DNA of 64,000 nt from RGIG8748 sp045544515 (GCA_045544515.1 JAZPZD010000021.1:186001-250000); one strand, 5' to 3'. Numbered from the stretch's first letter, positions 26,028-34,990 are shown. Translations and numbers: made by a program. The notes: a model not told the origin generated them from the sequence alone.

Positions 26028-26915
26028 ATGAACGAATTCAAAACATATCATCCGATTGTAAATTTTGTGTATTTTGTGTTTGTAATCGGGTTCAGTTGTG
26101 TATTTTTGCATCCTGTGTGTCTGTGTATTTCGCTTGCAAGCGGTTTTACATATTCTGTGATGCTAAAAGGAAAAAAAGCAATTAAAACAAATTTAATATA
26201 TATGATACCAATGCTACTTATGATGGCACTTATAAACCCCGCATTTAATCACGAGGGTGTTACCGTTATAGGGTATCTGCCAAGCGGAAATCCGCTGACC
26301 CTTGAATCAATTATTTACGGACTTTGTGCATCGGCAATGATAGTGAGTGTTATCTGTCATTTTTCTTGCTACAACGAGGTTATGACGAGCGATAAATTCA
26401 TCTATCTGTTCGGTAAAATCATTCCGGGTATGTCGCTTATAATCTCTATGACGCTTCGCTTTGTGCCAAAGTTTGCCGCACAATTCAAGGTGGTTAAAAA
26501 TGCACAAAGGTGTATGGGCCGCGATGTTTCAAATGGGAGCATAGTAAAACGGGCAAAGAGAGCGCTTAATATCCTGTCGATTATGATAACTTGGTCATTG
26601 GAGAATGCCATAGAAACGGCAGACAGTATGAAATCCCGTGGTTACGGCTTACCGGGAAGAACTGCGTTTTCAATCTTTGCATTCGATAAAAGAGACAAAA
26701 AAGTGCTGATTTGCATTTTGGTTTTGGGTATATATACGCTTGTTGGGAATTTAATGGGCAGAATGTATTTCGGCTTCTTCCCATCGATAAACTGGGCAGA
26801 TGCTTCTGTGTTTGGCACAAGCGTATTTGTGGCATATTCATTACTTTGCATATGCCCTGTAATAATTGAAATCCGGGAGGTGAGAAGATGGAAAGCTTTA
26901 AGGTCGAAAATTTGA
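26028..26915 (+). CDS. ecfT: ECF transporter T (transmembrane scaffold) component
   Basis: A 295-residue membrane protein of the CbiQ/EcfT family with several hydrophobic segments and the cytoplasmic coupling-helix motif DSMKSRGYGLPGR near residue 205 that contacts the ATPases. It starts at the base after the cobO stop and overlaps the following gene by 28 bases. Together with the fused ATPase/S protein it makes a complete, dedicated (group I-like) ECF importer; the riboswitch and neighbours indicate cobalamin or another corrinoid as substrate. Confidence 0.92.
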   Translation: MNEFKTYHPIVNFVYFVFVIGFSCVFLHPVCLCISLASGFTYSVMLKGKKAIKTNLIYMIPMLLMMALINPAFNHEGVTVIGYLPSGNPLTLESIIYGLCASAMIVSVICHFSCYNEVMTSDKFIYLFGKIIPGMSLIISMTLRFVPKFAAQFKVVKNAQRCMGRDVSNGSIVKRAKRALNILSIMITWSLENAIETADSMKSRGYGLPGRTAFSIFAFDKRDKKVLICILVLGIYTLVGNLMGRMYFGFFPSINWADASVFGTSVFVAYSLLCICPVIIEIREVRRWKALRSKI

Positions 26916-29554
26916 GTTTTACATATCCAAACAGAATGGATAAGGTTCTGGATAATATAAGTTTTTCGGTAAAACAAGGAGAATTTGTTCTTATTTGCGG
27001 AAAGTCGGGTTGCGGAAAAACCACGCTTTTGCGACTTCTCAAATCCTCTTTGTCGCCTTTTGGCAATATATACGGAAGTATCTGTTTTAATGGCAAATTG
27101 CTTAAGGATTGCGACATACGGGAGCAGGCATCGTCAATAGGGTTTGTTATGCAAAATCCCGACAATCAGCTTGTAACCGACAAGGTCTGGCACGAGTTAG
27201 CCTTTGGTTTGGAAAGCCTTGGCTGCAAACAAACTGAAATAAGAACAAGAGTATCCGAAATGGCGTCATTCTTTGGCATACAGAATTGGTTTTATAAAAA
27301 TGTAACCGAGCTTTCCGGCGGTCAAAAACAACTACTAAACCTTGCAGCTGTTATGGTTATGCAACCATCTGTATTGATACTTGACGAGCCCACAAGTCAG
27401 CTCGACCCAATCGCCGCAGGTGAATTTTTGAAAACCCTCGAAAAGATCAACCGCGAGCTTGGGACAACCGTTATTCTCACCGAGCATCGTTTGGAAGATG
27501 CTTTTCCGATGGCAGACAGAGTTATAGTTCTGGATGAGGGCAAAATCATTGCCGACGAGGTGCCCGTTGAGGTCGGCAAAATTCTCAAATCAAAAAATCA
27601 CGATATGTACAAAGCACTTCCAACGCCTATGAAAGTTCACGGCGAAGTGAAAAATTCTCTGCCTTGTCCGTTAACTGTCAGAGATGGCAGAACTTGGCTT
27701 GAAGAATATTTAAAATCCAATACACTAAACCCCGAAGTAATTTCCCAAGATGATTTTAAAATTAATAATGATACAGTTATTAAAATTAATGATGTTTGGT
27801 TCAGATATGAAAAGGACTTGCCTGATGCTATAAAGGGATTAAATTTAAGTGTATGTAAAGGCGAGCTGGTTTGCCTTGTGGGTGGTAACGGCACAGGGAA
27901 AACAACAGCACTTTCGCTAATATCAGGGCTTAACACGCCATACAGAGGCGATGTTCTGATAAAAGGACAAAGCGTTTCTGAAATCAAAAATTTGTATGAC
28001 GGGCTTTTGGGCGTTCTTCCGCAAAATCCGCAGAGTGTGTTTGTAAAGAAAACTGTTTATCTGGATTTATTGGAAATATTGTCCGATAAAAGTTTCACTA
28101 TGGAAGAAAAAGAAAAGAAGATACGAGGTATCTCTATAGTTTGCAGAATTGAAAACCTTTTGGAGCGTCATCCTTATGATTTGTCCGGCGGCGAACAGCA
28201 AAGAGCCGCACTTGCAAAAATACTTCTTATGGAGCCTCAAATATTGCTTCTTGATGAGCCGACAAAAGGAATGGATGCACATTTCAAAGAAGAATTTGCG
28301 GACATTCTTATGGACCTTAAGGCAAACGGTGTTACAGTTCTTATGGTGTCGCACGACATAGAGTTTTGTGCAGAGAATGCTGATAAATGTGCTCTTGTTT
28401 TTGACGGCAATATAACATCTGTCGATACACCCAGAGAGTTTTTCAGGGGCAAGAATTTCTATACTACATCGGCAAATCGTATGGCGAGAACACTACTTCC
28501 CGATGCGGTTCTGGCACAAGATATAATACTCGCTTGTGGCGGTAATGCCCCAAAAAGAGAAAGTCAAGTCCGGAAGATAGAATTTAACATAAAAAACGAA
28601 ATCAAACCCGAAAAGGAAAAGATGCAAAAGCTGACACCTGCAAGGATTGTCTCGGGATGTATATTTGCACTTGTTTTTGCATTGATATCAATGTCTTTTT
28701 TGACAGATATTGATATTTTGGGCGTTGCAAAATTAGGATTTTTTGGTATATCGGCATTGCAAATTATAAGCATCGTGCTTGCGTTTTTTTGCTTTTTTCC
28801 TCAAAAAAGTATTGGAATAGATGTGATACAAACGCCCAAACGGGACAGAAAGCTCACAAAGAGAACCCTTGCGGCAACATTTTTGATACTTCTTTTAATC
28901 CCTTCTACAATTTACATTGGCGTATTTTTTTTAGGTGACAGAAAGTATTATTTTATAAGCCTTCTTATAATTCTCGAAACAATGATACCATTTTGTATGG
29001 CGTTTGAGTGGGCAAAGCCAAAAGCAAGAGAACTTATCGTGATAAGTGTATTATGTGCCATTGCAGTTGCAGGCAGGGCAGCTTTCTTTAGCTTGCCGCA
29101 GTTTAAGCCCGTTGTTGCAATTGTGATTATTACAGGGGTATGCTTTGGGGCAGAGACGGGCTTTTTGGTGGGCAGTATCACAGGTTTTGTTTCCAACTTT
29201 TTCTACGGGCAAGGGCCCTGGACCCCCTGGCAGATGTTTGCATTTGGGATTATAGGTTTTATGGCGGGAATACTTTTTAAAAAAGGTTTGTTAAGAAAAA
29301 CAAAGGCATCTATGTGCATATTTGGATTTGCGGCAACATTGGTTATTTACGGCGGTATTATGAATCCTGCCTCCGTTATTATGTATCAAAACAAAATCAC
29401 CTGGCAAATGATTATATCAGCCTATATTATGGGTGTACCGCTTGATTTGATTCATTCCTTGTCAACGGCAATTTTCCTTTGGTTTATAGCAGAACCTATG
29501 ATAGAAAAAATCGAGCGTGTCAAGATTAAGTATGGAATAATATCAAAGAATTAA
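26888..29554 (+). CDS. fused ECF transporter protein: two ABC ATPases plus S component
   Basis: An 888-residue protein. Residues about 1-240 form ATPase 1 (Walker A GKSGCGKTT, signature LSGGQKQLLN, Walker B LILDEPTSQLD). Residues about 295-530 form ATPase 2 (GGNGTGKTT, LSGGEQQRAALAK, LLLDEPTKGMD). Residues about 580-880 hold many hydrophobic helices resembling an ECF substrate-binding subunit (PQFKPVVAIVIITGVCFG, FGAETGFLVGSITGFVSNFF, GPWTPWQMFAFGIIGF). Most ECF systems encode these as three separate proteins; a double-ATPase fusion is common but with the S component attached is unusual. Start has GGGAGGTGAG just upstream. Expected to power corrinoid uptake with the T component. Confidence 0.92.
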   Translation: MESFKVENLSFTYPNRMDKVLDNISFSVKQGEFVLICGKSGCGKTTLLRLLKSSLSPFGNIYGSICFNGKLLKDCDIREQASSIGFVMQNPDNQLVTDKVWHELAFGLESLGCKQTEIRTRVSEMASFFGIQNWFYKNVTELSGGQKQLLNLAAVMVMQPSVLILDEPTSQLDPIAAGEFLKTLEKINRELGTTVILTEHRLEDAFPMADRVIVLDEGKIIADEVPVEVGKILKSKNHDMYKALPTPMKVHGEVKNSLPCPLTVRDGRTWLEEYLKSNTLNPEVISQDDFKINNDTVIKINDVWFRYEKDLPDAIKGLNLSVCKGELVCLVGGNGTGKTTALSLISGLNTPYRGDVLIKGQSVSEIKNLYDGLLGVLPQNPQSVFVKKTVYLDLLEILSDKSFTMEEKEKKIRGISIVCRIENLLERHPYDLSGGEQQRAALAKILLMEPQILLLDEPTKGMDAHFKEEFADILMDLKANGVTVLMVSHDIEFCAENADKCALVFDGNITSVDTPREFFRGKNFYTTSANRMARTLLPDAVLAQDIILACGGNAPKRESQVRKIEFNIKNEIKPEKEKMQKLTPARIVSGCIFALVFALISMSFLTDIDILGVAKLGFFGISALQIISIVLAFFCFFPQKSIGIDVIQTPKRDRKLTKRTLAATFLILLLIPSTIYIGVFFLGDRKYYFISLLIILETMIPFCMAFEWAKPKARELIVISVLCAIAVAGRAAFFSLPQFKPVVAIVIITGVCFGAETGFLVGSITGFVSNFFYGQGPWTPWQMFAFGIIGFMAGILFKKGLLRKTKASMCIFGFAATLVIYGGIMNPASVIMYQNKITWQMIISAYIMGVPLDLIHSLSTAIFLWFIAEPMIEKIERVKIKYGIISKN

Positions 29555-29609
29555 AAAGTCCAGTTTTACAGTAGAAAAGTCTGTTGTTTTTTAAAAAATA
29601 TTTGTAAGA

Positions 29610-29890
29610 ATGAAAAACAGAACAAAAGACGCCGAAAGCATGGTTGAGTTTCAGGAAGCTCCCATGCCCGAATTTAAAAAAGACCTGGTTATTGTTAAGA
29701 CATTGGTTTATCAGGTCAGTACAGGCACAGAACTTACAATGCTCGGGTTAATGTTGAACCCGGTTCACCATGGCTTAACGATATAAAATTCCCTAACTAC
29801 CCCGGATATTCCAATGTTGGTCAGCTCGTTGCAAGACACGCTATGGTTACAGGTGCGCTCAATGTTATCATAATATATATTCCTTACTGA
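29610..29890 (+). pseudogene. decayed zinc-type alcohol/sugar dehydrogenase (MDR) fragment
   Basis: The stretch after the ECF gene holds a gene remnant. From ATG 29610 one frame reads residues like VEFQEAPMPEFKKDLVIVKT and VSTGTELTMLG, the usual N-terminus of medium-chain zinc dehydrogenases. The homology then moves to another frame from about 29756, with EPGSPWLNDIKFPNYPGYS and NVGQLVAR, which is the next conserved part, and stops at 29890. The rest of the enzyme, including the nucleotide-binding domain, is missing. One frameshift plus a large deletion make this a pseudogene. The rest of the 415-base gap, 29555-29609 and 29891-29971, holds only a weak hairpin. Confidence 0.6.
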
Positions 29891-29943
29891 TGAGCATTAA
29901 TTTTTTTATATTCACTTTGCGGTGCGTTCTTTTTCGACAGTCT

Positions 29944-29970
29944 GAAACGCCCTCAACGCGAGGGCGTTTC
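29944..29970. terminator. hairpin, possible terminator of the alpha/beta hydrolase gene or the pseudogene
   Basis: Perfect 11-base arms at 29944-29954 and 29960-29970 with a five-base loop. The T-rich tail is poor on both strands, so termination strength is uncertain. Confidence 0.5.
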
Positions 29971-29971
29971 T

Positions 29972-30937
29972 CTATTTCCAATCGAAAAAATCTTTTATCT
30001 CTCTTTCGTAGCCTTCTTTGTCTACCAGATAGCTCATAGCATGCGCGGCACCGGGTACGGCAAAGAGCCTTTTTTTAGAACTGCAGGCTTTGTAATTTTT
30101 AAATGTCATATCTATCGGAACAAACTTGTCATCAGTGCCATGCACAAAAAGAACAGGAACCTTGCAGTTTTGCATAGCATCTATGGTAGAGTAGAATTTA
30201 GAGCCTATACTTATCTTCTTTTTGCACATTTCGTCTACTGTTTTGCGGTGAATTCCGTATATCAGGTAGGTGTTATCCTCAAAGACATGCTTCCATATGT
30301 CGTGTGCCGAGGTAAATCCGCAGTCGGCCATAATTCCCTTTACATTATCAGGCAAATCAAATCCGCCCGTCATAAGTACGGTAGATGCACCCATAGATAT
30401 ACCCGCAAGATATATTGGAGTATCTTTGCCAACGGTTTCTGTAACCCATTTAATCCAGGAGAGGCAGTCAAACCTTTCTATCATTCCAAATCCCATATAC
30501 TTTCCGCCGCTGTTTCCCTGTCCGCGTTGTTCAGCATAGAGCACACTGCACTTGTTCTCTGTCAAAAAGGGGGATATTGCTCCAAAATCATTCGACCACG
30601 ACGACCTCCACCCGTGCATAGCAATAACTACCCTTTGATTGTCCGGGCAGTGTTGCCAGTGACCTACAAGCTTTTCGCCGTCGTCGGCATAGATTTCTAC
30701 CTCTTGTGTAGGTGAGTTTTTTAGTTTTTCGCTGTATTCGCTAAGAAGAGGCACTATGCTTTCGGGGCATATATTTTCTGTGTTGATGGATACACTTTTT
30801 AATTGCTTTGGTTCTTTTCTGTCGAGTGCGGTATCCACCACATATTTACTTATTCTGCGGGAAACGAGCGATGCAACCGCCGTTGCTGCCAAAGAAAAAG
30901 CCGTGCCAAAGGCAAGGTATTTGGTATATTTTTTCAT
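29972..30937 (-). CDS. membrane-anchored alpha/beta hydrolase
   Basis: A 321-residue protein with one N-terminal hydrophobic segment (residues about 7-25) and an alpha/beta hydrolase domain. The catalytic triad is visible: serine in GISMGAS near residue 180, aspartate in HGTDDKFVP near 270, histidine in GAAHAMS near 300; the oxyanion region is MHGWRSSWSND. It resembles the BAAT/BEM46-like group of membrane-tethered hydrolases. Substrate is unknown. GAGGAGGGA lies before the ATG. It is a single gene between a terminator hairpin and groEL. Confidence 0.87.
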   Translation of the reverse strand: MKKYTKYLAFGTAFSLAATAVASLVSRRISKYVVDTALDRKEPKQLKSVSINTENICPESIVPLLSEYSEKLKNSPTQEVEIYADDGEKLVGHWQHCPDNQRVVIAMHGWRSSWSNDFGAISPFLTENKCSVLYAEQRGQGNSGGKYMGFGMIERFDCLSWIKWVTETVGKDTPIYLAGISMGASTVLMTGGFDLPDNVKGIMADCGFTSAHDIWKHVFEDNTYLIYGIHRKTVDEMCKKKISIGSKFYSTIDAMQNCKVPVLFVHGTDDKFVPIDMTFKNYKACSSKKRLFAVPGAAHAMSYLVDKEGYEREIKDFFDWK

Positions 30938-30973
30938 ATTTATCCCTCCTCTATATATAATTTACAAAAAACG

Positions 30974-31012
30974 CAAAAAAACACCTGCCTTTTTCAAAGA
31001 AAAGACAGGTGT
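30974..31012 (-). terminator. groEL terminator
   Basis: On the minus strand an imperfect hairpin (arms at 30981-30993 and 31000-31012, one mismatch) is followed by a seven-base T-run at 30975-30981. Confidence 0.8.
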
Positions 31013-31031
31013 CCGGAAAACAAGTATTAAA

Positions 31032-32672
31032 TTAATACATTCCCATTCCGCCGGGCATACCGCCGCCTGCGGGCATTGCAGCTGCTGCATTGGGGTCAAT
31101 CTTGTCTGCAACAATGCTTTCTGTTGTAAGTACCATACTTGCAACGGAAGCAGCGTTCTGGAGTGCACTTCTTGTAACTTTGGCAGGGTCAACAATACCG
31201 TTTTCTACCATGTTTACATATTCTTCAATAAGTGCATTAAATCCTATTCCGGGCTGGCTGGATTTGATTTTGTCTACGATTACAGAACCCTCTAAACCTG
31301 CATTTTTAGCAATCTGCTTAACGGGTTCTTCAAGAGCCTTTAAGATAATCTGTACGCCGGTTTTTTCGTCTGCATCTTCTGTAGTTGCAAGGAGAGCTTC
31401 AACAGAGGGGATAGCATTGATGTATGATGTACCGCCGCCTGCGATTATACCTTCTTCAACTGCAGCCTTTGTAGCTGCGAGAGCATCTTCTATTCGGAGT
31501 TTCATTTCTTTCATTTCTGTTTCGGTAGCAGCACCAACCTTGATTACTGCAACACCGCCGGAAAGTTTAGCAAGTCTTTCCTGGAGCTTTTCTTTGTCAA
31601 ATTCGCTTGTTGTTTCTTCAATCTGACCTTTAATTACATTAACTCTGTCGCTTATTGCGTTTGTATCGCCGTTTCCGTCTACGATGATTGTAAGTTCCTT
31701 TTGAACCTTAACCTGTTTAGCACTACCGAGCATATCAATGGTGGTTTCCTTAAGGTCAAGGCCGAGCTCGTCGCTTATTACCTGACCGCCTGTAAGAATA
31801 GCAATGTCTTTAAGCATTTCTTTTCTTCTGTCGCCAAAGCCGGGAGCTTTAACTGCAACACAGGTAAATGTTCCGCGGAGCTTATTTACAACCAATGTTG
31901 TAAGAGCTTCGCCCTCGATATCCTCTGCGATTATAAGGAGCTTTTTGCCCTGCTGTACAATCTGTTCAAGAACGGGGAGTACATCCTGAATGTTGGAAAT
32001 CTTCTTGTCGGTAATGAGGATGTAGCAGTCATCAAGTACTGCTTCCATCTTTTCGGTATCTGTAACCATATAGGGAGAGATGTATCCTCTGTCAAACTGC
32101 ATACCCTCTACAACATCGCAGTATGTTTCTGCAGTTTTGGATTCTTCTACGGTTATTACGCCGTCAGCGGTTACTTTTTCCATAGCATCAGCTATAAGCT
32201 GACCGATGTATTCGTTTGCAGCAGAAACAGATGCAACTCTTGCAATATCTTCTTTTCCGCTTACTTTCTTTGCACTGTCAAGAACATATTTAACTGCTGC
32301 ATCAACAGCCTTCTGGATACCTTTTTTAACGATCATGGGGTTAGCACCGGCAGTAACATTCTTAAGACCTTCTCTTATGATTGCCTGTGCAAGAAGGGTA
32401 GCGGTTGTTGTACCGTCACCTGCAACATCGTTTGTCTTTGTAGCAACTTCTTTAACGAGCTGTGCACCCATGTTTTCAAATGCGTCTTCAAGCTCGATGT
32501 CCTTTGCAATGGTTACACCGTCATTAGTGATGAGGGGAGAACCGAATTTTTTGTCTAATACTACATTTCTGCCCTTGGGTCCTAATGTAATCTTAACTGC
32601 ATCTGCAAGCTGGTCTACACCGGACTGGAGAGCGCGTCTTGCTTCTTCGCCAAATAAAATCTGCTTTGCCAT
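31032..32672 (-). CDS. groL: chaperonin GroEL (60 kDa subunit)
   Basis: A 546-residue ATP-dependent chaperonin subunit. The start MAKQILFGEEARRAL, GPKGRNVVLDKKFG, DGTTTATLLAQAI and the glycine/methionine-rich tail (PAGGGMPGGMGMY) are classical. It follows groES by 18 bases and shares its CIRCE-controlled promoter. GGAGGT precedes the ATG. Confidence 0.99.
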   Translation of the reverse strand: MAKQILFGEEARRALQSGVDQLADAVKITLGPKGRNVVLDKKFGSPLITNDGVTIAKDIELEDAFENMGAQLVKEVATKTNDVAGDGTTTATLLAQAIIREGLKNVTAGANPMIVKKGIQKAVDAAVKYVLDSAKKVSGKEDIARVASVSAANEYIGQLIADAMEKVTADGVITVEESKTAETYCDVVEGMQFDRGYISPYMVTDTEKMEAVLDDCYILITDKKISNIQDVLPVLEQIVQQGKKLLIIAEDIEGEALTTLVVNKLRGTFTCVAVKAPGFGDRRKEMLKDIAILTGGQVISDELGLDLKETTIDMLGSAKQVKVQKELTIIVDGNGDTNAISDRVNVIKGQIEETTSEFDKEKLQERLAKLSGGVAVIKVGAATETEMKEMKLRIEDALAATKAAVEEGIIAGGGTSYINAIPSVEALLATTEDADEKTGVQIILKALEEPVKQIAKNAGLEGSVIVDKIKSSQPGIGFNALIEEYVNMVENGIVDPAKVTRSALQNAASVASMVLTTESIVADKIDPNAAAAMPAGGGMPGGMGMY

Positions 32673-32690
32673 AACTAAATTACCTCCAAA

Positions 32691-32975
32691 TTATTCTACA
32701 ATAGCGAGAATATCGCCCTGTCTTACGATGATGTTTTCCACACCGTCAAGCTTTACGGTTGTGCCGGCATACTGGCTTATAAGCACCTTGTCGCCGATTT
32801 TAACTTCCATTTTAACTTCTTTGCCGTCAGAAAGACCGCCGGGGCCTACTGCAACAACTTCTGCAACCTGGGGCTTTTCCTTTGCACTACCGGGCAATAC
32901 GATGCCGCTTTTTGTTGTTTCCTCGGATTCTACCATCCTTATAACAACTCTGTCTGCTAATGGTTTGATTGTCAT
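32691..32975 (-). CDS. groS: co-chaperonin GroES
   Basis: A 94-residue heptameric lid of GroEL. It starts MTIKPLADRVVIRMVE and has the mobile loop TTKSGIVLPGSAKEKPQ. The ATG at 32975 is the family start, with GGAAG upstream; a longer in-frame ATG at 33011 would add 12 non-conserved residues. First gene of the CIRCE-controlled operon. Confidence 0.98.
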   Translation of the reverse strand: MTIKPLADRVVIRMVESEETTKSGIVLPGSAKEKPQVAEVVAVGPGGLSDGKEVKMEVKIGDKVLISQYAGTTVKLDGVENIIVRQGDILAIVE

Positions 32976-33031
32976 TATATTACTTCCTTTCGGTGCCTTT
33001 TGGAGGCACATTATTTATTATTTTTTGTATT

Positions 33032-33058
33032 TTAGCACTCTTTTGATACGAGTGCTAA
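33032..33058. promoter_or_regulatory. CIRCE operator (HrcA binding site)
   Basis: Perfect consensus: TTAGCACTC (33032-33040), nine bases, GAGTGCTAA (33050-33058). It lies between the groES promoter and coding sequence, so groES-groEL is repressed by HrcA until heat or misfolding stress. Confidence 0.98.
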
Positions 33059-33069
33059 AACTATTACTA

Positions 33070-33098
33070 ATCTTAACTATTTGATACAAAAAAATCAA
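33070..33098 (-). promoter_or_regulatory. sigma-A promoter of groES-groEL
   Basis: On the minus strand TTGATT (33093-33098), a 17-base spacer, TAAGAT (33070-33075), ending about a dozen bases before the CIRCE element. Confidence 0.6.
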
Positions 33099-33163
33099 AT
33101 ACCAAAATTTGGGATTATATCAAAATAGCTCTACTAATCTCTTAAATTCTCTGTTTTTCTTAA

Positions 33164-34261
33164 TTAAACATTAAAACGGAACAAAACGATATCACCGTCG
33201 TTCATCACATATTCCTTACCCTCAAGTCGTACAAGACCTTTTTCTCTTGCAGCGGCATATGTACCGCACGCCATAAGGTCATCAAAGGATACAACTTCCG
33301 CACGGATAAAGCCTCTTTCAAAGTCTGTGTGGATTTTGCCTGCCGCCTGAGGTGCTTTTGTGCCTTGCTTTATTGTCCAGGCTCTTACCTCGGGCTCGCC
33401 TGCAGTTAAGTAGCTTATAAGACCAAGCAGATGATAGCTCTTCTTTATAAGGCGGTTAAGACCGGATTCGTCAATGCCAAGTTCCTCCAAGAAAGGTCCT
33501 TTTTCGCTTTCGTCAAGCTCTGTTAATTCTTCCTCAATCTTGGCACAGATAGGCAGTACCTCCGAGCCTTCGGCACTTGCAATTTCGGAAAGTTCCTTTA
33601 CAAAAGCATTGTCGTCTATTCCGTTTATAAAGTCATCCTCCGACACATTTGCCGCATAGATTACAGGCTTTAATGTAAGAAGGGAAATTTCCTTTAATAT
33701 GTCTTTTTCTTCCTTGGAATATTCGAGTGCTCTTGCACTTTTTCCCTCTTCCAGAGCGGCATAAATCCTCTCTAACATATTAAGCTCAGCCAGATACTTT
33801 TTGTCGCCGCCTTTCATTGCCTTTTTGGTTTTGTCTATTCTTTTTTCAACCATTTCCATATCGGCAAAGATTAATTCCATATTGATGGTTTCTATATCTC
33901 TGGAGGGTCCGATTTTGCCGTCTACATGTACAATGTTGGGGTCCTCAAAGCAACGCACAACATGAACGATTGCGTCAACCTCTCTTATATGGGAAAGGAA
34001 CTTGTTTCCAAGACCTTCGCCCTTGCTTGCGCCTTTTACCAGACCTGCAATATCCACAAATTCAACCGTTGCGGGAGTGAATTTCTGGGGATTATACATA
34101 TCTCTTAATTTTTCCAGTCTTTCGTCGGGCACAGCTACCACGCCCACATTTGGCTCAATTGTACAGAAAGGATAGTTTGCACTTTCTGCTCCTGCCTGTG
34201 TTATGGCATTAAAAAGGGTACTCTTTCCAACATTTGGAAGACCCACTATACCGAGTTTCAT
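33164..34261 (-). CDS. ychF: redox-regulated ATPase YchF (Obg-like)
   Basis: A 365-residue P-loop protein of the OLA1/YchF family, which binds ATP despite a GTPase fold and associates with ribosomes. The P-loop GLPNVGKSTLFNA is at the N-terminus, VDIAGLVKGASKGEGLGN is the switch region, and the C-terminal TGS-like domain ends VMNDGDIVLFRFNV. ATG 34261 has GAGAGG upstream and gives the usual MKLGIVGLPNVGKS start; a longer start at 34270 is possible. It is divergent from the rimP operon. Confidence 0.96.
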   Translation of the reverse strand: MKLGIVGLPNVGKSTLFNAITQAGAESANYPFCTIEPNVGVVAVPDERLEKLRDMYNPQKFTPATVEFVDIAGLVKGASKGEGLGNKFLSHIREVDAIVHVVRCFEDPNIVHVDGKIGPSRDIETINMELIFADMEMVEKRIDKTKKAMKGGDKKYLAELNMLERIYAALEEGKSARALEYSKEEKDILKEISLLTLKPVIYAANVSEDDFINGIDDNAFVKELSEIASAEGSEVLPICAKIEEELTELDESEKGPFLEELGIDESGLNRLIKKSYHLLGLISYLTAGEPEVRAWTIKQGTKAPQAAGKIHTDFERGFIRAEVVSFDDLMACGTYAAAREKGLVRLEGKEYVMNDGDIVLFRFNV

Positions 34262-34400
34262 TTGTATCAACCTCTCTACACTCTAAATTAATTTTATTCA
34301 CATATAAATTATATTATAGCTCATTTTTTTCATAACTTCAATCTTTTTTATATATAATTGTAATAAAAAAGTAAATTTATCAAAAACTTACAAAAAAGGC

Positions 34401-34429
34401 TTGCTTTTTTGTTTGTCTTGTGTTAGAAT
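34401..34429 (+). promoter_or_regulatory. sigma-A promoter of the rimP-nusA-infB operon
   Basis: TTGCTT (34401-34406), a 17-base spacer and TAGAAT (34424-34429). Confidence 0.6.
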
Positions 34430-34466
34430 ATCTTATGATGATATGATTTATAACATTTTACTATCG

Positions 34467-34491
34467 GAGTGGGTTGACAAACCCACTCTTT
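34467..34491 (+). promoter_or_regulatory. leader hairpin upstream of rimP
   Basis: Nine-base perfect stem (34467-34475 with 34480-34488), GACA loop, then a short T-run broken by C. It lies in the untranslated leader, about 30 bases before rimP. It could be a weak attenuator or a stabilising 5' structure. Confidence 0.6.
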
Positions 34492-34516
34492 CGTATTGTT
34501 ATGAGAGGTGAATAAT

Positions 34517-34990
34517 TTGGCACAAAATTCCAAGATTGCAGACATTGTATATGATATGGCACTTCCCATTGCAAGGGAGAACGGCTGCACTATATATGAT
34601 GTCGAGTACAAAAAGGAAGGCTCCGATTATGTACTTCGGGTTATACTCGATATGGAGGATGATGACAAGTCGGTTTCCATTTCTATGTGCGAAAATGTGA
34701 GCCGTGCACTTAGCGAAGCCCTTGATAAAAACGATCCTACAAAAGATGCATATATGCTCGAGGTTACATCTCCGGGTCTTGACAGACCGCTTAAAAAAGA
34801 TGAGGATTTTGTCCGATTTGCAGGCAAGCAGGTGGAAGTCGGTCTGTACAACAAGTTAAACGGTTCCAAAATGCTATGCGGTGAACTTGTTGGTTTAGAA
34901 GACGGTTTTATAAAGATAAAGACAGAAAAAGAAGAACTATCAGTCAAAAAAGACGAAACATCTTTTGTGCGTCTTGCAGTAATATTTTAA
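34517..34990 (+). CDS. rimP: ribosome maturation factor RimP
   Basis: Needed for maturation of the 30S subunit. Family features are the N-terminal domain with YDVEYKKEG and the strongly conserved LEVTSPGLDRPLK near residue 88. The start is taken as TTG at 34517, six bases after AGAGGTG; a GTG at 34508 is in frame but lies inside that ribosome binding site. Length is then 157 residues, normal for the family. First gene of the translation operon. Confidence 0.94.
   Translation: MAQNSKIADIVYDMALPIARENGCTIYDVEYKKEGSDYVLRVILDMEDDDKSVSISMCENVSRALSEALDKNDPTKDAYMLEVTSPGLDRPLKKDEDFVRFAGKQVEVGLYNKLNGSKMLCGELVGLEDGFIKIKTEKEELSVKKDETSFVRLAVIF

Noticed and set aside
30041..30715. 224-codon plus-strand frame over the alpha/beta hydrolase
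   Set aside because: Antisense shadow; the hydrolase has a full catalytic triad and a strong ribosome binding site.
31701..32558. 285-codon plus-strand frame over groEL
   Set aside because: Shadow of groEL; composition and lack of a start signal argue against a gene.
32206..33084. 292-codon plus-strand frame over groEL/groES
   Set aside because: Second antisense shadow of the chaperonin genes, crossing the CIRCE element.
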